Notes under the pieces: generated by a model
What the model was told of the DNA's origin: nothing
The model's database searches: none
The model's input: only the letters and a program-made list of their open reading frames with translations
Source: Plantago major
Lineage: Eukaryota > Streptophyta > Magnoliopsida > Lamiales > Plantaginaceae
NCBI GenBank assembly: GCA_026545765.1
Contig: CM048844.1
Location: forward strand, 3,286,001-3,350,000
DNA length: 64,000 nucleotides
Direction: 5' to 3'
Position numbers and translations under genes: made by a program
Shown here: positions 1-11,218 of the stretch, in pieces
How positions within the stretch are numbered: position 1 is the first letter of the stretch
Layout of the letters: the number at the start of each line of letters is the position of its first letter

Positions 1-229
1 CATACTGATTTCTTGCAGTTAACACCATAAACTGCTACAATCCCCTTCAATCGCAAATCCTCGCTCAAACATACATCCAAAAGTGATCCTAAAAGAGGCA
101 AAACTAAATAGCCAACATAAACAAAGTGCACATAAGGCTTAAAGATAGACTAAAAAACAGTAACCAAGTCTATTAGACAGGAACCTCACTGCAGCAGGAA
201 ACATCATTTATGTACACGTTAATCGGACG
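1..229. other. Unique left flank of tandem copy A
   Basis: This stretch has no counterpart in the second tandem copy, because similarity begins at 230. I see no convincing exon in it. If the short exon just to the right belongs to a minus-strand gene, later exons of that gene would lie here or beyond the left edge. Confidence 0.4.
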
Positions 230-266
230 GCTGAACAATAAGTCAAAAAGAAAGATGTATAACTAC

Positions 267-402
267 CTGCATTCAATTTTCGCCGAAGGTACCGTTGATT
301 TGCAGAAGAGCAATCATTGGCCCGCTGCTGAGGAGTCCTAAAGAGCCCTCGCTTGCTTGCTCCTAAAATTTTTCGCCGCACGGGCTTCCTCTGAGCAATC
401 AT
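267..402 (-). pseudogene. First-exon-like fragment of unknown gene, copy A
   Basis: On the minus strand an ATG (402-400) opens 45 codons of Arg/Lys-rich sequence beginning MIAQRKPVRR. It ends at a consensus donor, CAG|GTAGTT (exon end 267). A near-identical exon lies at 7,537-7,672. The few differences (for example R/Q and S/G) leave both copies open, which hints at a real coding exon. I do not recognise the protein. No downstream exon is visible: in copy A the strand runs off the window, and in copy B it runs into the cystatin-like gene. At least copy B must therefore be a fragment. Confidence 0.45.
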
Positions 403-1121
403 TTAGACAGTTAGGCCAAACTGAAGTTCAGGATATGAAATGAGACTTGTAAAGAAAAATTGTAAAAAGGGAGTAAGGGATTCCCCTGTGTACCTGGAGA
501 TTTCATAGATATAAAGTGAGAGAGTTAGATCATTCAAGGGCACCGCAGATGAGTGAGAGGAAATGAACGAAGATGTGGAGAAGGAAATTGCAGCAGTTAG
601 CGATGGTTATCTAATTTTATTTACTGAAGATTTATGGGCAAGCTAAGTTGTGGTGCTATTTATATTCCTAGCAAGGGACGCAATGGTTCAGGCTGCAGCA
701 GACGTAAGTGAACATACACAATGCACATAACTGATACACGAGCATGCAAGAGGTGTCATGCAAGTGCCATTGGGCGCAAGAAAAGGAAACGGCCTTTGTG
801 GCATTTTGTCGAAGCCAACCGGAGACTACACGAAAAACATGACGGCGAGTAGATTTGTTTTCGAAGTTGTGGGTTTCTGTTGTGTTCCGGGAAGAGACGC
901 AATTCTTCATGGATTGAACAGTTCGAGCTCAACCGGAGATTACATACCAAAAAAGAGATGATGAGAGCGTGGCAAACAAGGCAAAAACTTACTGACATTT
1001 GTGTAATTGGTCGACCAAGGAAGAGAGAATCGCAAGGCTGATCGTAGGAGCAGAGAAGATCGGAAAACGACGGTGAAAGGCCGGCAAACAAGCGCAGAAC
1101 AGAACGACTTGGCGTGGGAAA
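403..1121. other. Duplicated sequence upstream of the unknown first exon (copy A)
   Basis: This segment is nearly identical to 7,673-8,372. Lying upstream of the minus-strand ATG, it probably contained promoter and 5' UTR. It holds several short open frames on both strands, none with recognisable protein features. One clear difference is the string gaggtgtcat near 750, which copy B lacks. Confidence 0.45.
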
Positions 1122-1437
1122 GCTGTGGATGAAAGAAGAAGACGGATTTGTCTGTATCAGTACGCGAAAGGGATTTTTTCTTTTTTTGGGTTAATTAACA
1201 GTACAATAATATACTTATTATATTGTTTAAACAATTATCGTGGAAAAATATTTGGTTTGAATTTTTTAATTTAAATATAATTTTTTTAATCGCTGTGGTG
1301 AAAGAAGAAGATGGATCTGTCTGTAACAGGACGCGAAAGAGATTTTTTTTTTTTGTTAATTAACAGAATAATAAGAGACTTATTGTGGAAAAATATTTCG
1401 TTTGAAATTTGGAATTTAAATATAATTTTTTAAATCG
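1122..1437. repeat. Tandem repeat, two units of about 170 bp (copy A)
   Basis: Units start at 1,122 and 1,292 with a shared GCTGTGG...GAAAGAAGAAGA block, then a poly-T tract, TTAATTAACAG and ATCGTGGAAAAATATTT. The same pair exists in copy B, where the first unit is split by the Helitron (8,373-8,490 plus 16,369-16,419) and the second is intact (16,420-16,592). These units give the uninterrupted reference for the Helitron target site. Confidence 0.8.
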
Positions 1438-1912
1438 TAAGTGCTCAAATGAGAACGAGGCTTTTTATTGTTTTAGCTGCAATTGAATATTGACAAAGCA
1501 TTTTAACCAAACATACAAGCATAAGTATCAACATTGGATTCAAATCACAACTAAGATGTGTGCTTCTAGTGATCTAGTCTCAACTCTACCTATGACCTCT
1601 TAAAAACATTCACTGTACAACAGTTTACTACTTTTCCAAGCCAAGACAAGTTCCAAACGAATAATGATAATTGTGATTCAATCTTTACTACGGTCAGTTA
1701 ATTACTTAATTTAAGATGTAGTTATAGAAACACACCTCTACCATCTCTACCATGTACTTAGAAGTAAACAAGTGACAAGTAATTTAAAGTGTCATTAATA
1801 CGGTTATATAATTTATTTATGATAAAAAAGTACTCTCGTAATGTTTCAACCTTACCTTACGTCTATGTCACATAATACTATTTTATATATATTTCCTATG
1901 AATTGAATTATA

Positions 1913-2091
1913 CTCTCCTACTTTATACACTATTTCTCCTACTTTATTCACTATCTCTCATACTTTATTCACTATTACTCCTACTTTATACACTATCTTT
2001 CCTACTTTATCACTATTACTCCTACTTTATTCACTTTTCTCTTAAAACTCGTGTCAGGGGCCACGGGAAGATCAACCCGGGACGGAGGGAG
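1913..2091. mobile_element. Stowaway-like MITE with internal 22-bp repeats
   Basis: Copy B lacks this 179-bp block: its sequence passes directly from GAATTATA to TGAAAG. In copy A the block is flanked by TA on each side (1,911-1,912 and 2,092-2,093) and ends in GGGACGGAGGGAG, the usual Stowaway end. The left end is poorly matched. It is followed by about six units of roughly 22 bp built on CTCCTACTTTATTCACTAT. The empty site in copy B dates the insertion after the tandem duplication. Confidence 0.75.
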
Positions 2092-2484
2092 TATGAAAGT
2101 AAAATACTACTATAATTTCATTGTCACGTAAGTGTGTACGTTTGTAAATTGACTTTTCAGGTGCTCAAACTTGACCTCAACTCAAGTCTATGCGGCATAT
2201 GTTTGACTGGAAAAATTAGATTGAATGGACAAGTGGGTGAAATACAGAGTGCTAAGATACAGACTTACAGCCATTTAAAACTATCCTTTTTTTAGAGGCT
2301 ATTTCAACTATTCTAGAAGGTAGCTAATCCTAACTCCGAAGTTTCTCGAGACACAATTATCTTATGTGCCTCACTATATATTAAAGCAGCCATTACAGTA
2401 TATCTCAAATACATACGCACATTACATATATATGCCTCAATTCCATTAATTTTCAGTCTACAATTTATCTTGGATATATTCGCC

Positions 2485-3915
2485 ATGGGTAAAATCCATT
2501 CCACTTTTCTCATTTTAACAGTGTTTCTAGTTGCAGAGATACCGATTCAATGCTCGGGAGAAGAAGCGGATGCGAGTTTTCGTTGTATTTCAAGCGAAAG
2601 GAGTGCTCTTTTGAGGTTCAAGGCTAGCCTTTCTGATCCTTCCAATAGATTGTCATCATGGAATACTAGCACTGATTGTTGTGAATGGCAAGGCGTCGAG
2701 TGTGATAACACATCATCTCATGTTATCCGTCTTGATCTCCGAAATCAGTATAATCGCTGCAATTGTCCTCTTTATGCGAATATGTTGCACAGTGAAAAAC
2801 TCGATTCTTCCATTTTGGATTTAGAACATTTGAGTTTTCTAGATTTAAGTGGGAATGATTTTCACCTTGCCTTTATCCCCTCGTTTCTCGGGTCAATGAG
2901 CCAAATGCAACATCTTAGTCTCTCTTTTTCGAACTTTAGTTATGTCGTTCCTCATCAACTAGGCAATCTGTCATTGTTGAGTGTGCTTGATCTCAGTTAT
3001 AATCAATTGATTGTCGATGATTTCACATGGGTGTCCCATCTTTCCTTGCTCAGGCATCTTAATATGAGTGGGGTGGACTTAAGTCCAACGTACGATTTGC
3101 TTAAGGTACTCAATATGCTTCCTTTTCTTGTAGATCTACGTTTCTCATCAAGTAGACTCGATAATACAAACCTTCAACATGCTTGTGTAAATTCCACACT
3201 AGGAAATATTGAGTACCTTGGTTTGAACCATAATATGTTTCATGGAGAACTTCCTTGCTTTCTTGAAAACATGACTTCGCTAAAAGTCCTTGATCTTTCA
3301 CACAATAAGTATAATTCTTGCAATCAGCTCCTCCTTGCCAAATCGACGAACCTTGCTGCACTCAACCTTGGTGACAACTCACTTCAATGTAACGTCGATT
3401 CAATCTCTGAATTCATTTTGAATAATCATCACTTGGAACATCTGTCCCTCTATAATAATTCTTGTAATGGAGACATTTCGAAGCTCTTCCTGAATTTATC
3501 AGGATATGCAGGCCACAAATTGATGTATCTTCTATTAGGGCATAATAAGTTTTATGGTCAATTACCTGAAGAGATTGGTAAACTAAGGAATCTCGAATAT
3601 CTCCATCTTGGATTTAACCACATCAACGGTCCAATTCCAACATCCATAGGAAATTTGAGTGCTATGATCACATTGTCTCTCGCCTATAATCAATTAAGTG
3701 GAGAAGTTCCCGTTTCTTTAGGCCAACTCTCGAATCTTGAATACCTTTCTTTGTATAATAATTACTTGAATGGTACGATTACTGAGTCTCACTTCTCCAA
3801 ACTCTCAAAGTTGAAAGTTATCGAGGTAGGCAACAACCCCTTTAAACTTGATGTGAGACGTAATTGGGTACCTCCTTTCCAATTAGAATTACGGCCTCCG
3901 ACGGAGTCTTGTTAA
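2485..3915 (+). pseudogene. LRR receptor-like protein, 5' half (copy A)
   Basis: The ATG at 2,485 gives a 476-residue product. It has a secretory signal peptide (about residues 1-25, MGKIHSTFLILTVFLVAE...CSG) and an LRR N-terminal cap with the paired-cysteine DCCEWQGVEC motif. About 14 plant-type extracellular LRRs follow, with repeats such as LDLSYNQL and GPIPTSIGNLS. Family members (RLPs of the EIX/HcrVf kind) usually continue for roughly as many LRRs again, then an acidic linker, one membrane span and a short tail. Here the frame stops right after PPFQLELRP. The membrane-span coding sequence follows only about 40 bp later in another frame (3,953-4,069), so the second half of the gene has been deleted. 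It could still make a secreted truncated LRR protein. Confidence 0.85.
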
Positions 3916-3952
3916 ATTTGGACCGAGTTGAGTTTCCAGATTCAAGAGGATG

Positions 3953-4069
3953 CGGTTTTATGGATTCGTGGTAAGTGGTTTTGCCACGGGATTTTGGAGT
4001 GCGATTGGAGTGTTGATGTTCGAGAGGTGGAGATATATCTATTTCAAATTCACATATGACATATAGGCA
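3953..4069 (+). pseudogene. RLP transmembrane/tail remnant joined to copy A
   Basis: Read in frame from 3,953 this encodes FYGFVVSGFATGFW followed by a hydrophobic run and WRYIYFKF, then a stop. That is the characteristic membrane span and short basic tail of plant LRR receptor-like proteins. It lies in a different frame from the LRR part upstream. It is the 3' remnant left by the internal deletion. The same end is seen at 39,840-39,960. Confidence 0.75.
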
Positions 4070-4369
4070 TCACATCTAGGATTTTGGGAACACAGTAGTG
4101 ATACGGGCTATTCTTCATGTTGTTTTGATGAATTGAATTTGCTGCTTCTATACCAAGAAGCCATGTGTTGTTTAAGTGTAATTTATGTGCTTAATATATA
4201 GGTTAGTATAGTCTCATGTTGTAATTCATTCTCGTGAGTTTTCCGAATATACTTGCTTGTAATTCATGATGGTTAATTAAAAAGTCCGATCCCGTCATTA
4301 GATTTCATGTTTTCATTGAGAAAATTATCAAGGAAAGTCTCAATGGAAAAAAAATAAGAAGAAAAAGAA

Positions 4370-4960
4370 TTTGGATTTATGGAGTCGTGATAAGTGGTTT
4401 CTCCATGAGATTTTGGCGTGCCGTATGTAGAAGTGTTGGTGTTCAAAAGATGTTGGAGTCTTGGAGATATGTCTATTTTAAATTCACATATGGCATCATA
4501 GCCAGATTGATTGGAGTGTAATTCTACTGAATTTCAGAAAAACATTTACGTTTCTTATTAATCGTTTTCAATTACCACAATTTACTCTTAAACGATATTA
4601 ATAAATAAATTATTAAAATTATATAATGAAAATTTAGTAATTACATTTTTATTATATGATTTTATTAAATTATTTATTATTATCGTATGAGTAATTATAT
4701 TAAACTCAAGACAATGACAAAATCAAAATGTAACACTTTCTCTAAAATGGAGTGAGTATATGTTACCATGTATGTCATTTGTTGTGTTGATCTTTTTAGA
4801 TGCTCATTTTCGAGCATATCTACCAAGGCCAGAGTACCCAATTTGGGACTGGAAAATCAAAAAAAAACCCGGTGTATGCATTGATCCGATTAATCCGGAG
4901 TACTCCCAAATTGCGAGAGTATCAAAACGACGTTGTAGCATTCTTTAATTCATCCTATTT
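4370..4960 (+). pseudogene. Second RLP 3'-end remnant and 3' flank
   Basis: Another degenerate copy of the RLP membrane span begins near 4,374 (WIYGVVISGFS, then FW) and decays through stops. Sequence from about 4,745 to 4,945 matches the region after the RLP end of copy C (about 39,980-40,180): both share cgagcatatctaccaaggcc-like text, CCAGAGT.CCCA and TTTGGGACTGGAA. An AT-rich Stowaway-like block ending AATGGAGTGAGTA (about 4,520-4,757) sits between them. Two RLP ends in a row suggest that an earlier tandem RLP array collapsed here. Confidence 0.6.
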
Positions 4961-4970
4961 TGTGATGATA

Positions 4971-5215
4971 CTACCTCCATTTCAAAAAAATCTTTTCATT
5001 TTACTATTACAATAATCGTTTCGATTGATTAATTATTTAACTATAATAGTAAATAATTTAATAAAATTATATAATAAAAATATAATTATTAAATTTTCAT
5101 TATATAATTTTATTAAATTATTTACTATTATAGTTTAAGAGTAATTTGCGGTCAAAGTCGAAAACAGTTGACCGATTAAAGTTAAAATGAAAAGATTTCT
5201 TTAGAGGGGAGGGAG
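4971..5215. mobile_element. Stowaway-like MITE
   Basis: A 245-bp element flanked by TA (4,969-4,970 and 5,216-5,217). The ends are CTACCTCCATTTCAAA and TTTAGAGGGGAGGGAG, imperfect inverted repeats of the Stowaway type. The interior is a long AT-rich near-palindrome (TTATTATATAATTTTATTAAATTATTTACTAT and its complement). The related region of copy C lacks it. Confidence 0.8.
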
Positions 5216-5217
5216 TA

Positions 5218-5946
5218 AGATGAAATGGTAATTTACTCTATGTAATTTGCGTATTACTTTGATTAGTGCAGTTTATTGTACAATGTTGTGTTTGTTTGAT
5301 AATCATGAGCTTGTGAATAAATGGTGATGGATTGTGTTACTTGGTATTTACCGTTCAATAATATGTTTCCGAGGATGTTCAAAATAGGCATACTATTCAA
5401 TAATTCAAATTCAAAGTAGTATAATAATTCATAAAGTTTCACTAAATTTATAATTCAATTTAAATCTTATCCATTGATGTTGGTTATTCAATTTGAATAT
5501 GGTACGTGTATGTGTCATTCTTTAAGTGAAGGTGCAGGGTTCGAATCTCATTGACATAAGTTTATCCCTTTTATTTATTATTTTTAAATGTTTTCAAAAA
5601 TCACATATTCATTGGTTTATATAAAAACCCTTAACACACGTAATGCTAGTTAATATATAAATGACTATATTTCATGTAATTCTGTAAAATTTTGAGCATC
5701 TAACTTTGATGAAAATTTACGGAGTTTAAGTATTTTATCCTTTATTTCCCTCTTTTGTGGGCTAAGTGATCTAATCCATTTGTTAGCTAGTTTTTAAAGC
5801 CCACGTCATGAACACATGCATGCACTATGTTAAACTAGTCCAAAACCTAATCACCGCTATTGAAAAATCCCAAAACTAAAAACCAATCCGGTGTATAAAT
5901 TAGGGTTTCCTTTCCTCCTCGATCTGAGTTACCAGCAGCAGCAGCT
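5218..5946. promoter_or_regulatory. Upstream region of cystatin-like gene A
   Basis: This intergenic stretch is paralogous to about 41,160-41,660 in copy C. From about 5,845 onward it is also paralogous to the sequence upstream of cystatin-like copy B (19,350-19,457). The conserved part just before the ATG includes CCTAATCACCGC and GTATAAATTAGGGTTT, which may hold the TATA-like element (TATAAAT at about 5,894) and the transcription start. That reading is inferred from position and conservation only. Confidence 0.45.
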
Positions 5947-7097
5947 ATGCAGGAGATTCCACCAAATATTCCTCAGCCAATCGTTGATGATGATTCTTCA
6001 TCTGACAAAAAAAATTCATCCGATGATTCATCATCTGACAAAACAAATTCATCTGAACCGCAATTGAAGAAGATCAATGTGGATGATAATTTGGAAGAAG
6101 AAGAAGAAGAAGAAAAAGCAGCTGATAATGAAGAAGAAGAAGAAGATGGAGAATCTGAAGATGATGAAGAAGATGAAGATGAAGAGCCTAAGCTTAAGCC
6201 GAAGAGGAAGTTATCTCAGCTGACCGACGAGGAGCTGCTGGATTGTTTTCAAATTTGGCCAGGCATACCCTTCGACAAGGAGAAAACCATCAAAGAAAAG
6301 CTGCCCAAATTACGCAGATATCTCAAGGAAGTTGAAGACAGCAATGTAAGCATCTTATTATCTTACTTAATACCATTATCTGTTCTAATGTAGACTATAC
6401 TATTACTGTTTATTAGATCTTCGTCTTCAAATTTCAATCTAAATTAGTATTTATCACTATAAACAATCATTCACGGACATTGATTCGATTGTTTTGTTTT
6501 TATCCTGTGACTGACTGAGTATTACATTACATGATGATATGCAGATGTTTTGTGTGCCAATTCACCAGCTTAACCTTTAACATTAATCCTTTGCAGGGAT
6601 TTGATGTTGACAATTTTCCTGGATTTCACGTACCACTCAGTGGACTCACTCGTATAATTCCACATCATATTCTTACAGACTTTAAGAAGCCCGATGCCTA
6701 TTACATTGACCTGGCTGAGTGGGCTATTGAGGACTACAATGAGAAAAATGTATGAATGAAAACATCTATCTTTCTTCAAGTCCGACTGACTGACCGACCC
6801 CTCCATTTGCTTCTTTCTTTAACTACTCCATGGCTTAACTGCTAGTATTTTCTAACCATTTTTCTTTCTTTTCAGGGAACTAGCTATGGTGATGTGCAAT
6901 TTGTGAAAACTAATGTGACTATTTCTAATTATTTTACCTACTACCTGACCTTCACTGCAACCGATGTGGGTATGGATGCTGCTGGAAGCGATGATAACAT
7001 TGATGCTCGCAAGACTTTTCAAGCTTTAATGTTGGTCAACATGATTGAAGTTGATCAGGATCCTGAAGTTGAATTTTGCAGGCTTAAATCTACGTAA
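5947..7097 (+). CDS. Cystatin-like protein with acidic N-terminal arm (copy A)
   Basis: Three exons joined in phase 0: 5,947-6,345, 6,597-6,749 and 6,876-7,097, giving 257 residues. Residues 1-80 are Ser/Asp/Glu-rich with long Glu/Asp runs. A conserved block follows (QLTDEELLDCFQIWPGIPFDKEKTI). Exon 2 ends with LAEWAIEDYN (172-181), which lines up with the plant cystatin helix motif LARFAVxEHN. Exon 3 has the strand YYLTFTATD, matching the cystatin YYLTLEA strand. The inhibitory QxVxG loop before that strand is replaced (VTISNYFT), so papain-inhibiting activity is doubtful. It resembles the large, poorly characterised plant 'cystatin-related' family. The paralog at 19,458 keeps the same exon layout and frame, which supports the model. 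Confidence 0.8.
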
Positions 7098-7499
7098 CTG
7101 ATCATGTCTCACTCAAGGTATTACTACTATATTTCTGCCGCTGCTGCTAACTAATACTCTTATGGGATCTAGCATGTGAGACTTGATTAAGGAACAACGC
7201 CAGTTTTGCCTGTTTGTCAAGACTGGCAGCATCCGGATCAAATGTATAGTTTGATATGTACTACTTAGAAATCAAAAGATTGATCTCATGACAATTAGCT
7301 TTTAGTAACTCATTGTTTATGTTTGCGTACAACGTAGATTCGATCTCTGACAGCATTGTCTCTCACCAATAATCGACTTGGTTGGGAAATTTCTACTTAT
7401 TTAGGCCAGCTTTCAAATCAACAAACTTATAATCTACTTGCTAGACGTTCACGTAACAAGGTAACTACAAAAATAAGCTAATCCACGTGATAAGTTAGT
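7098..7499. other. 3' flank of cystatin-like gene A and tandem junction
   Basis: Similarity to the flank of copy B (about 20,635-20,860) continues through the blocks CTGATCATGTCTCACTCAAGG and GGCAGCATCCGGAT. The tandem join is at 7,499/7,500, where the sequence abruptly becomes that found at 230. No further gene is seen. Confidence 0.6.
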
Positions 7500-7536
7500 G
7501 CTGAACAATAAGTCAAAAAGAAAGATGTATAACTAC

Positions 7537-7672
7537 CTGCATTCAATTTTCGCCGAAGGTACCGTTGATTTGCAGAAGAGCGATCATTGGCCCGCTGCTG
7601 AGGAGTCCTAAAGAGCCCTCGCTTGCCTGCTCCTAAAATTTTTCGCTGCACGGGCTTCCTCTGAGCAATCAT
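7537..7672 (-). pseudogene. First-exon-like fragment of unknown gene, copy B
   Basis: Duplicate of the exon at 267-402: 45 codons from an ATG at 7,672, ending at CAG|GTAGTT. Downstream on this strand lies the cystatin-like gene rather than further exons, so this copy is a stranded 5' end. A promoter carried with it could still fire on the minus strand. The upstream segment 7,673-8,372 is the counterpart of 403-1,121. Confidence 0.45.
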
Positions 7673-8628
7673 TTAGACAGTTAGGCCAAACTGAAGTTCA
7701 GGATATGAAATGAGACTTGCAAAGAAAAATTGTAAAAGGGGAGTAAGGGATTCCCCTGTGTACCTGGAGATTTCATAGATATAAAGTGAGAGAGTTAGAT
7801 CATTCAAGGGCACCGCAGATGAGTGAGAGGAAATGAACGAAGATGTGGAGAAGGAAATTGCAGCAGTTAGCGATGGTTATCTAATTTTATTTACTGAAGA
7901 TTTATGGGCAAGCTAAGTTGTGGTGCTATTTATATTCCTAGCAAGGGACGCAATGGTTCAGGCTGCAGCAGACGTAAGTGAACATACACAATGCACACAA
8001 CTGATACACGAGCATGCAAGTGCCATTGGGCGCAAGAAAAGGAAACTGCCTTTGTGGCATTTTGTCGAAACCAACCGGAGACTACACGAAAAACACGACG
8101 GCAAGTAGATTTGTTTTCGAAGTTGTGGGTTCCTGTTGTGTTCCGGGAAGATACGCAATTCTTCATGGATCTAACAGTTCGAGCTCAACCGGAGATTACA
8201 GACCAAAAATGAGATGATGAGAGCGTGGCAAACAAGGCAAAAACTTACTGACATTTGTGTAATTGGTCGACCAAGGAAGAGAGAATCGCAAGGCTGATCG
8301 TAGGAGCGGAGAAGATCGGAAAACGACCGTGAAAGTCCGGCAAACAAGCGCAGAACAGAACGACTTGGCGTGGGAAAGCTATGGGTGAAAGAAGAAAGGA
8401 ATTTGTATGTATCAGTACGCGGAAGGGATTTTTTCTTTTTTTTGGGTTAATTACCAGGACAATAATAGACTTATTATATTGTTTAAAGAATCTATATATA
8501 TATATATGTGATAAAAGTGATGATGAAAATGGAAGGAGAGCTATACCACGTATGTAAAAATTCTAGGTGGCAAAACGAAGCAAAAACAATTCATTTATAA
8601 TTCACTAATATTTGAAACAAATAAGTAG

Positions 8629-8930
8629 TTTTAAAGCTTCCCTATTTTTATGGGTTAAGTAATCTAATCATTTTTAATCCACTTATATTTGATGTAACTA
8701 GGTCAACTTAGTTACGAAAGTAAACAGAAGAATATCGGCTTCCTTACCAACAGACGCCTAATTTGAAAGAAGAGGTTTTAAAGCTTCCCTATTTTTATGG
8801 GTTAAGTAATCTAATCATTTTTTATTTTTCAATCTACTTATATTTGATGTAACTAGGTCAACTTAGTAACGAAAGTAAACATAAGAATATAATTAGTTTG
8901 TAAACTTCCCTATTTATATGGGATACATAA
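8629..8930. repeat. 147-bp tandem repeat inside the Helitron
   Basis: Units begin at 8,629 and 8,776 with TTTTAAAGCTTCCCTATTTT. They share ATGGGTTAAGTAATCTAATC and GATGTAACTAGGTCAACTTAG. A shortened third start (AAACTTCCCTATTTATATGGG) is seen at about 8,903. No coding potential. Confidence 0.7.
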
Positions 8931-10984
8931 CCTAAACATAGTTATTATACATTATTTAGTTTCTACATATCCGATTCAAAACAAAATCTAAACAAATATG
9001 GCTAAATATAGATATTAGGAATTTCAAAAGTGCAATTTAAAAAAATCCCACAATTCTAGGAGAACTAACCATATAATGACGTGAGCCTCCTCTGCTAAAC
9101 AGAAGTTGTAAATTGCACCGGGCTTTCGAGCAGAAAGGAAGAAGAAGAAGAATCGAAGAAGGAGAAAATGGGTCACCCTTTAATTATAAGATTCAAGTTG
9201 CGGTTATCATCAGAGATTTTTGAAGCAATGAAATCTAGAACTCAGAAGTAGTTCGCAAGAGAAAGGTTTCAATGGTTGCTTCGAGGTACATATCAGTTTC
9301 CAATTTGGGCTTCAGATAGTTTCTCCAATTTTGATCTATATTGGTTCAAAATATTGAATAACTTCAACTCGGATTTCCGAATAAATATCTAGATAATGTT
9401 CTGGAAGAGTTATTTATGCAGTATGTAGTTGTACAATGTACAATTAGATTTATCTTTCATAAACTTATAAGACACCAAGCCCAAAAGTTTCATGATGTTG
9501 ACAAATGGATTTTCATTTGTTTTCCTTTCACAATTTACTGTATGTTGGTGTGAAACGTTGGATGTGTATTTAGTTTATGAGTAACTTTCATGTACCGATG
9601 CTCATCACTTTTTTTATAAAGTTACGTGAAACAAAGTGAGTATAGTACAAATACAATTATGAAAACTTATTTTGTTGGGAAGTAGGTACAATCAGTATTC
9701 CACCGCCAGTAAACTTCATACATTAAAATCAGCGTAATGTTTTAGGTGAAAAAATTAAAATTAATGGCAATACATGAAAATGTGCCAAAGTGTATACTTC
9801 TATTAGCAAAGTTGTAATTTTATTATAAAATTAACATTTTGAATTATTTGTTATGTATATGAGTTAATTTTCATTTTTATTAACGTATGAAGCTTTATGA
9901 AATGCTTAAAATTAAAAAGATTGAAGTTTTGCGGGGACGATCGAACTGCTATGATAAAAGTGTTCTACTAATGCACAAGCATTCTATTAATGTTTTGAGG
10001 AGTTAAACTAATTAAGTAAAAGTGCTCTACAACTCACAAAAGGAATTTGACTGACACATTCAGTAATTGTGAACCAAAGTCTACATTAGAAGGATAATCG
10101 GCAACCGAAGCGATCAAAATATCGAAGAAGGAGAAATAGTTGAATTTATCTTAAGCTATATATAAGCCACAATACGATTCTGCAATTTTATTGCAAAACC
10201 AAGGCATTGATGGATTTGTTTATTTTCCCTTTCCTATTTTTTCACGAAGAATCTGGTAGTGCTATTTTGATTGTGACAATGTTTGCATTAGAATTTTTAT
10301 TGGAATTGTTTTTTCTCTCCATGATTCTTGAGCGAATGATATTTATTGAACTTATTTCTAAATACTTCGAGATGTTCCTACTGGATGAATTATCGTTCTA
10401 AATTGTCGATGATATCCGGATATGAAGATCAAAATAGGTGAGATGGATCGACTTGCATAACACTTTTATGGACTGTTCCATTTCGTGTGTTGAAGTTTTG
10501 TAGTTCAAGATCATGCCCATATTTGGTCTTTTCATGTGTAACTTATCAGACAAATGAGTGTACATAATTTATCATACGAAAGAGTTTCTAAACTTGAGTA
10601 TTTTGCATTTGGAAATACTTACGCTCTGTTTGTTTGCTGACTGGGTATGTATGTACATAATGTTGATTGATAACTTGACGGCCTACAAGCAGCTACCCTT
10701 CAACAGTATTGACAGAAGCACAAGACATGATTTCTTAGATCATTGTGTTGATGTGCAGTGATACAATGGAAAACTTTTGTCTGAATGCCAAAAATCCTGA
10801 AGCATAGAAGCATACATCTGAATGTTGGTGGTGAAACAATTTTTATCAAAGCATTTGATAAACTACTTTAATTCATTTATATATAAAACATCATATAAAC
10901 TCATTGAATTCAAGCTAGCGGACGTTTTTGAGCATTTGGCTTTTGAAAGACTTCAATTTTACTAGGTCATGTAAGGGGACATCC
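8931..10984. other. Helitron interior without recognised gene
   Basis: AT-rich sequence with only short open frames (for example 10,207-10,401 and 10,558-10,761), none recognisable. The phrase CGAAGAAGGAGAAA occurs at about 9,163 and 10,121, perhaps from another captured UTR. A purine-rich stretch at 9,135-9,175 ends in an ATG (9,168), but the frame closes quickly. Confidence 0.4.
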
Positions 10985-11218
10985 AGATTTCATGTATTAA
11001 AAGAACGTCTTGAGAAAGATTTACTGGAGGAGTCTCCTAATTTGGCAAGAGTCAAAGTGTTGGCAAGCGGAAATGCTACGGAAAGAAGATTCAGTGTATG
11101 TATAGGGGGGAAGTATATTGGCATCACTTGGTTCCTTTCAGCCAATGTGGTTCTCCAAATCAGAGTTCGAAGAGCATGGCGCTTCTTATAACATTCAGCT
11201 GAAGTGTCCCAGACAATT
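10985..11218 (+). pseudogene. ARP4: Captured ACTIN-RELATED PROTEIN 4 3' exon fragment
   Basis: From 10,997 the reading is LKERLEKDLLEESP, then ARVKVLASGN, ERRFSV and IGG. After a one-base insertion in a GGGGGG run it continues in the next frame as [18 protein letters not shown] and [12 protein letters not shown]. This is the C-terminal part of plant ARP4, the nuclear actin-like subunit of SWR1/INO80/NuA4 chromatin complexes. The ILASL and MWFSKxEYEEHG motifs are characteristic. The frameshift and a W-to-C change before the IGG motif show decay, and no upstream ARP4 exons are present. It lies inside the Helitron, just upstream of the Rep fragment on the same strand, a typical position for a captured fragment. 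Confidence 0.88.

Larger units (their letters stand above)
230..7499. repeat. Tandem segmental duplication, copy A (about 7.27 kb)
   Basis: From GCTGAACAATAAGTC at 230 the sequence repeats at 7,500 with an offset of 7,270 bp until the Helitron interrupts copy B at 8,491. After the Helitron the match resumes (1,228 onward against 16,369 onward) through the RLP 5' half. It is lost between about 3,430 and 5,840 and resumes again through the cystatin-like gene. Gene order and orientation are the same in both copies. Confidence 0.85.

Noticed and set aside
5530-5552. GGTTCGAATCTC resembling a tRNA B box
   Set aside because: No A box, anticodon stem or cloverleaf could be built around it. It is probably an old SINE-like trace or chance.
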